A DNA stretch of 64,000 bases, from the NCBI GenBank assembly GCA_020465985.1, contig JAANYP010004341.1, positions 186,001 to 250,000 of the forward strand. The letters are read 5' to 3'. Below, in pieces: positions 63,171 to 64,000 of the stretch. Numbering within the stretch: position 1 is the first letter of the stretch; the number at the start of each line of letters is the position of its first letter. The DNA comes from Centrapalus pauciflorus. Its lineage: Eukaryota > Streptophyta > Magnoliopsida > Asterales > Asteraceae. A program made the position numbers and the translations under genes. The notes under the pieces were generated by a model. That model was given only the letters and a program-made list of their open reading frames with translations. It was not told the origin of the DNA and did not search any database.

Positions 63171-64000
63171 TCACATGTGTTGAGGCTAAAGTAAATGATT
63201 AATTATATATATCCAATCGTTATTTAGAACAACGCGTCAACGCATATATGTGTGAGAGGAGGCTGGTTATTAATTAAGATTTAAGGATATGATTTGAAGT
63301 TGATCTAGAACTATCACAAAAGATAAAGCCACAACTCAACTGTTTGGTTTGCAATAACAATGTGACCGGTTTTGTTTAAATTACTCTTATTATAACCGTC
63401 AAATGATAAAATCAAGCTTTTAATACTCGCTTATTACGACATGTAAGTAACATCTAATTTTATATTAATTTAGGTGGAGGCAAGTTGGTATTTAGGTAGA
63501 GAATGTAAGTCTTGAGGTAAATGAATAGTTTAAGAGTAGGAGTATGATAGTTTGTCGTTCAAAAAAAATCTAATTATATATTAATTTTTTTTTGAAAATC
63601 TATAACTAAATCTATCACTATATGTTTAATACATAGTTAAATCATATATAAAATATTTAATTTTATAAGCTAGGAGATTTTCATTTGTAATACTTAATCA
63701 AACATACTTTAATCACTTAATTAACTATTCAAAAGATAAAATATTTTCATTACGTGTTAATCGATATATTATCTAAGCATGATTGTTAAGATCGTCTTAA
63801 TCTTAAGATATTTCGATTTTACAATCACGATTATCAAAAACTATCTAAACCTTAGAGGGATTGTAGGGTTTTAAGATCTTGATCCGACCCAATCTTGTTT
63901 TTACTTAGATTCAATAATTTAAAAAAATATATAATAAGTCGACTTTATTAAATAAAAAAGGTAATCATATATATCAATAATCTAATTTGTGCATAATAGT
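63171..64000. other. Right-hand flank, no gene seen
   Basis: AT-rich. It contains a fragment like the 3' end of the SINE at 48,293 (63,470-63,565) and words like those of the GATCGTA repeat near 63,790. Nothing coding is recognised. Confidence 0.6.

Overview
This is nuclear DNA of a flowering plant. It is strongly AT-rich, its genes are split by GT-AG introns, and transposon debris and dinucleotide microsatellites fill most of the space. The one developmental regulator, an AGAMOUS-type MADS-box gene, has residues (KGTIDRYKKAC, FYQQEAAKLRQQI, GESLGNM) that I associate with asterids, most closely Asteraceae. That placement is from memory of the family, not from a search.

Layout. Positions 1-11,500 hold no supported gene, only miniature transposons and simple repeats. 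Positions 11,500-18,700 (+) hold the complete AGAMOUS-lineage gene: eight exons can be placed with certainty, of which seven are coding, plus a probable non-coding first exon. They encode 243 residues. A 5.05-kb intron directly after the MADS-box exon carries a compact island of motifs like those of the well-studied AG second-intron enhancer. Positions 18,900-25,600 are AT-rich and repeat-filled, including a Helitron-like element.

Positions 25,686-53,408 (-) hold a tandem array of five GDSL esterase/lipase genes, all on the minus strand and all with the same five-exon structure (exon 2 is 125 nt in four of five copies; exon 4 ends in phase 1). Copies 1-3 are intact (356, 346 and 357 residues). 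Copy 4 is intact in every exon except for a 1,918-bp solo LTR inserted exactly inside the codons of its GDS catalytic motif. Copy 5 is an older pseudogene with frameshifts in at least four exons. The array therefore shows birth, recent disruption and decay side by side.

Positions 58,789-63,170 are a complete CACTA (En/Spm) transposon with matching termini and a TCA target duplication. It carries one intact six-exon gene for a TNPA/Ptta-type protein (370 residues) but no TNPD-type catalytic transposase. Between the genes I find at least a dozen MITE-like elements with inverted termini, several with perfect target duplications, and one SINE. No tRNA, rRNA or CRISPR-like array was seen. The AG gene and the GDSL array have no evident functional link; their adjacency looks like chance.
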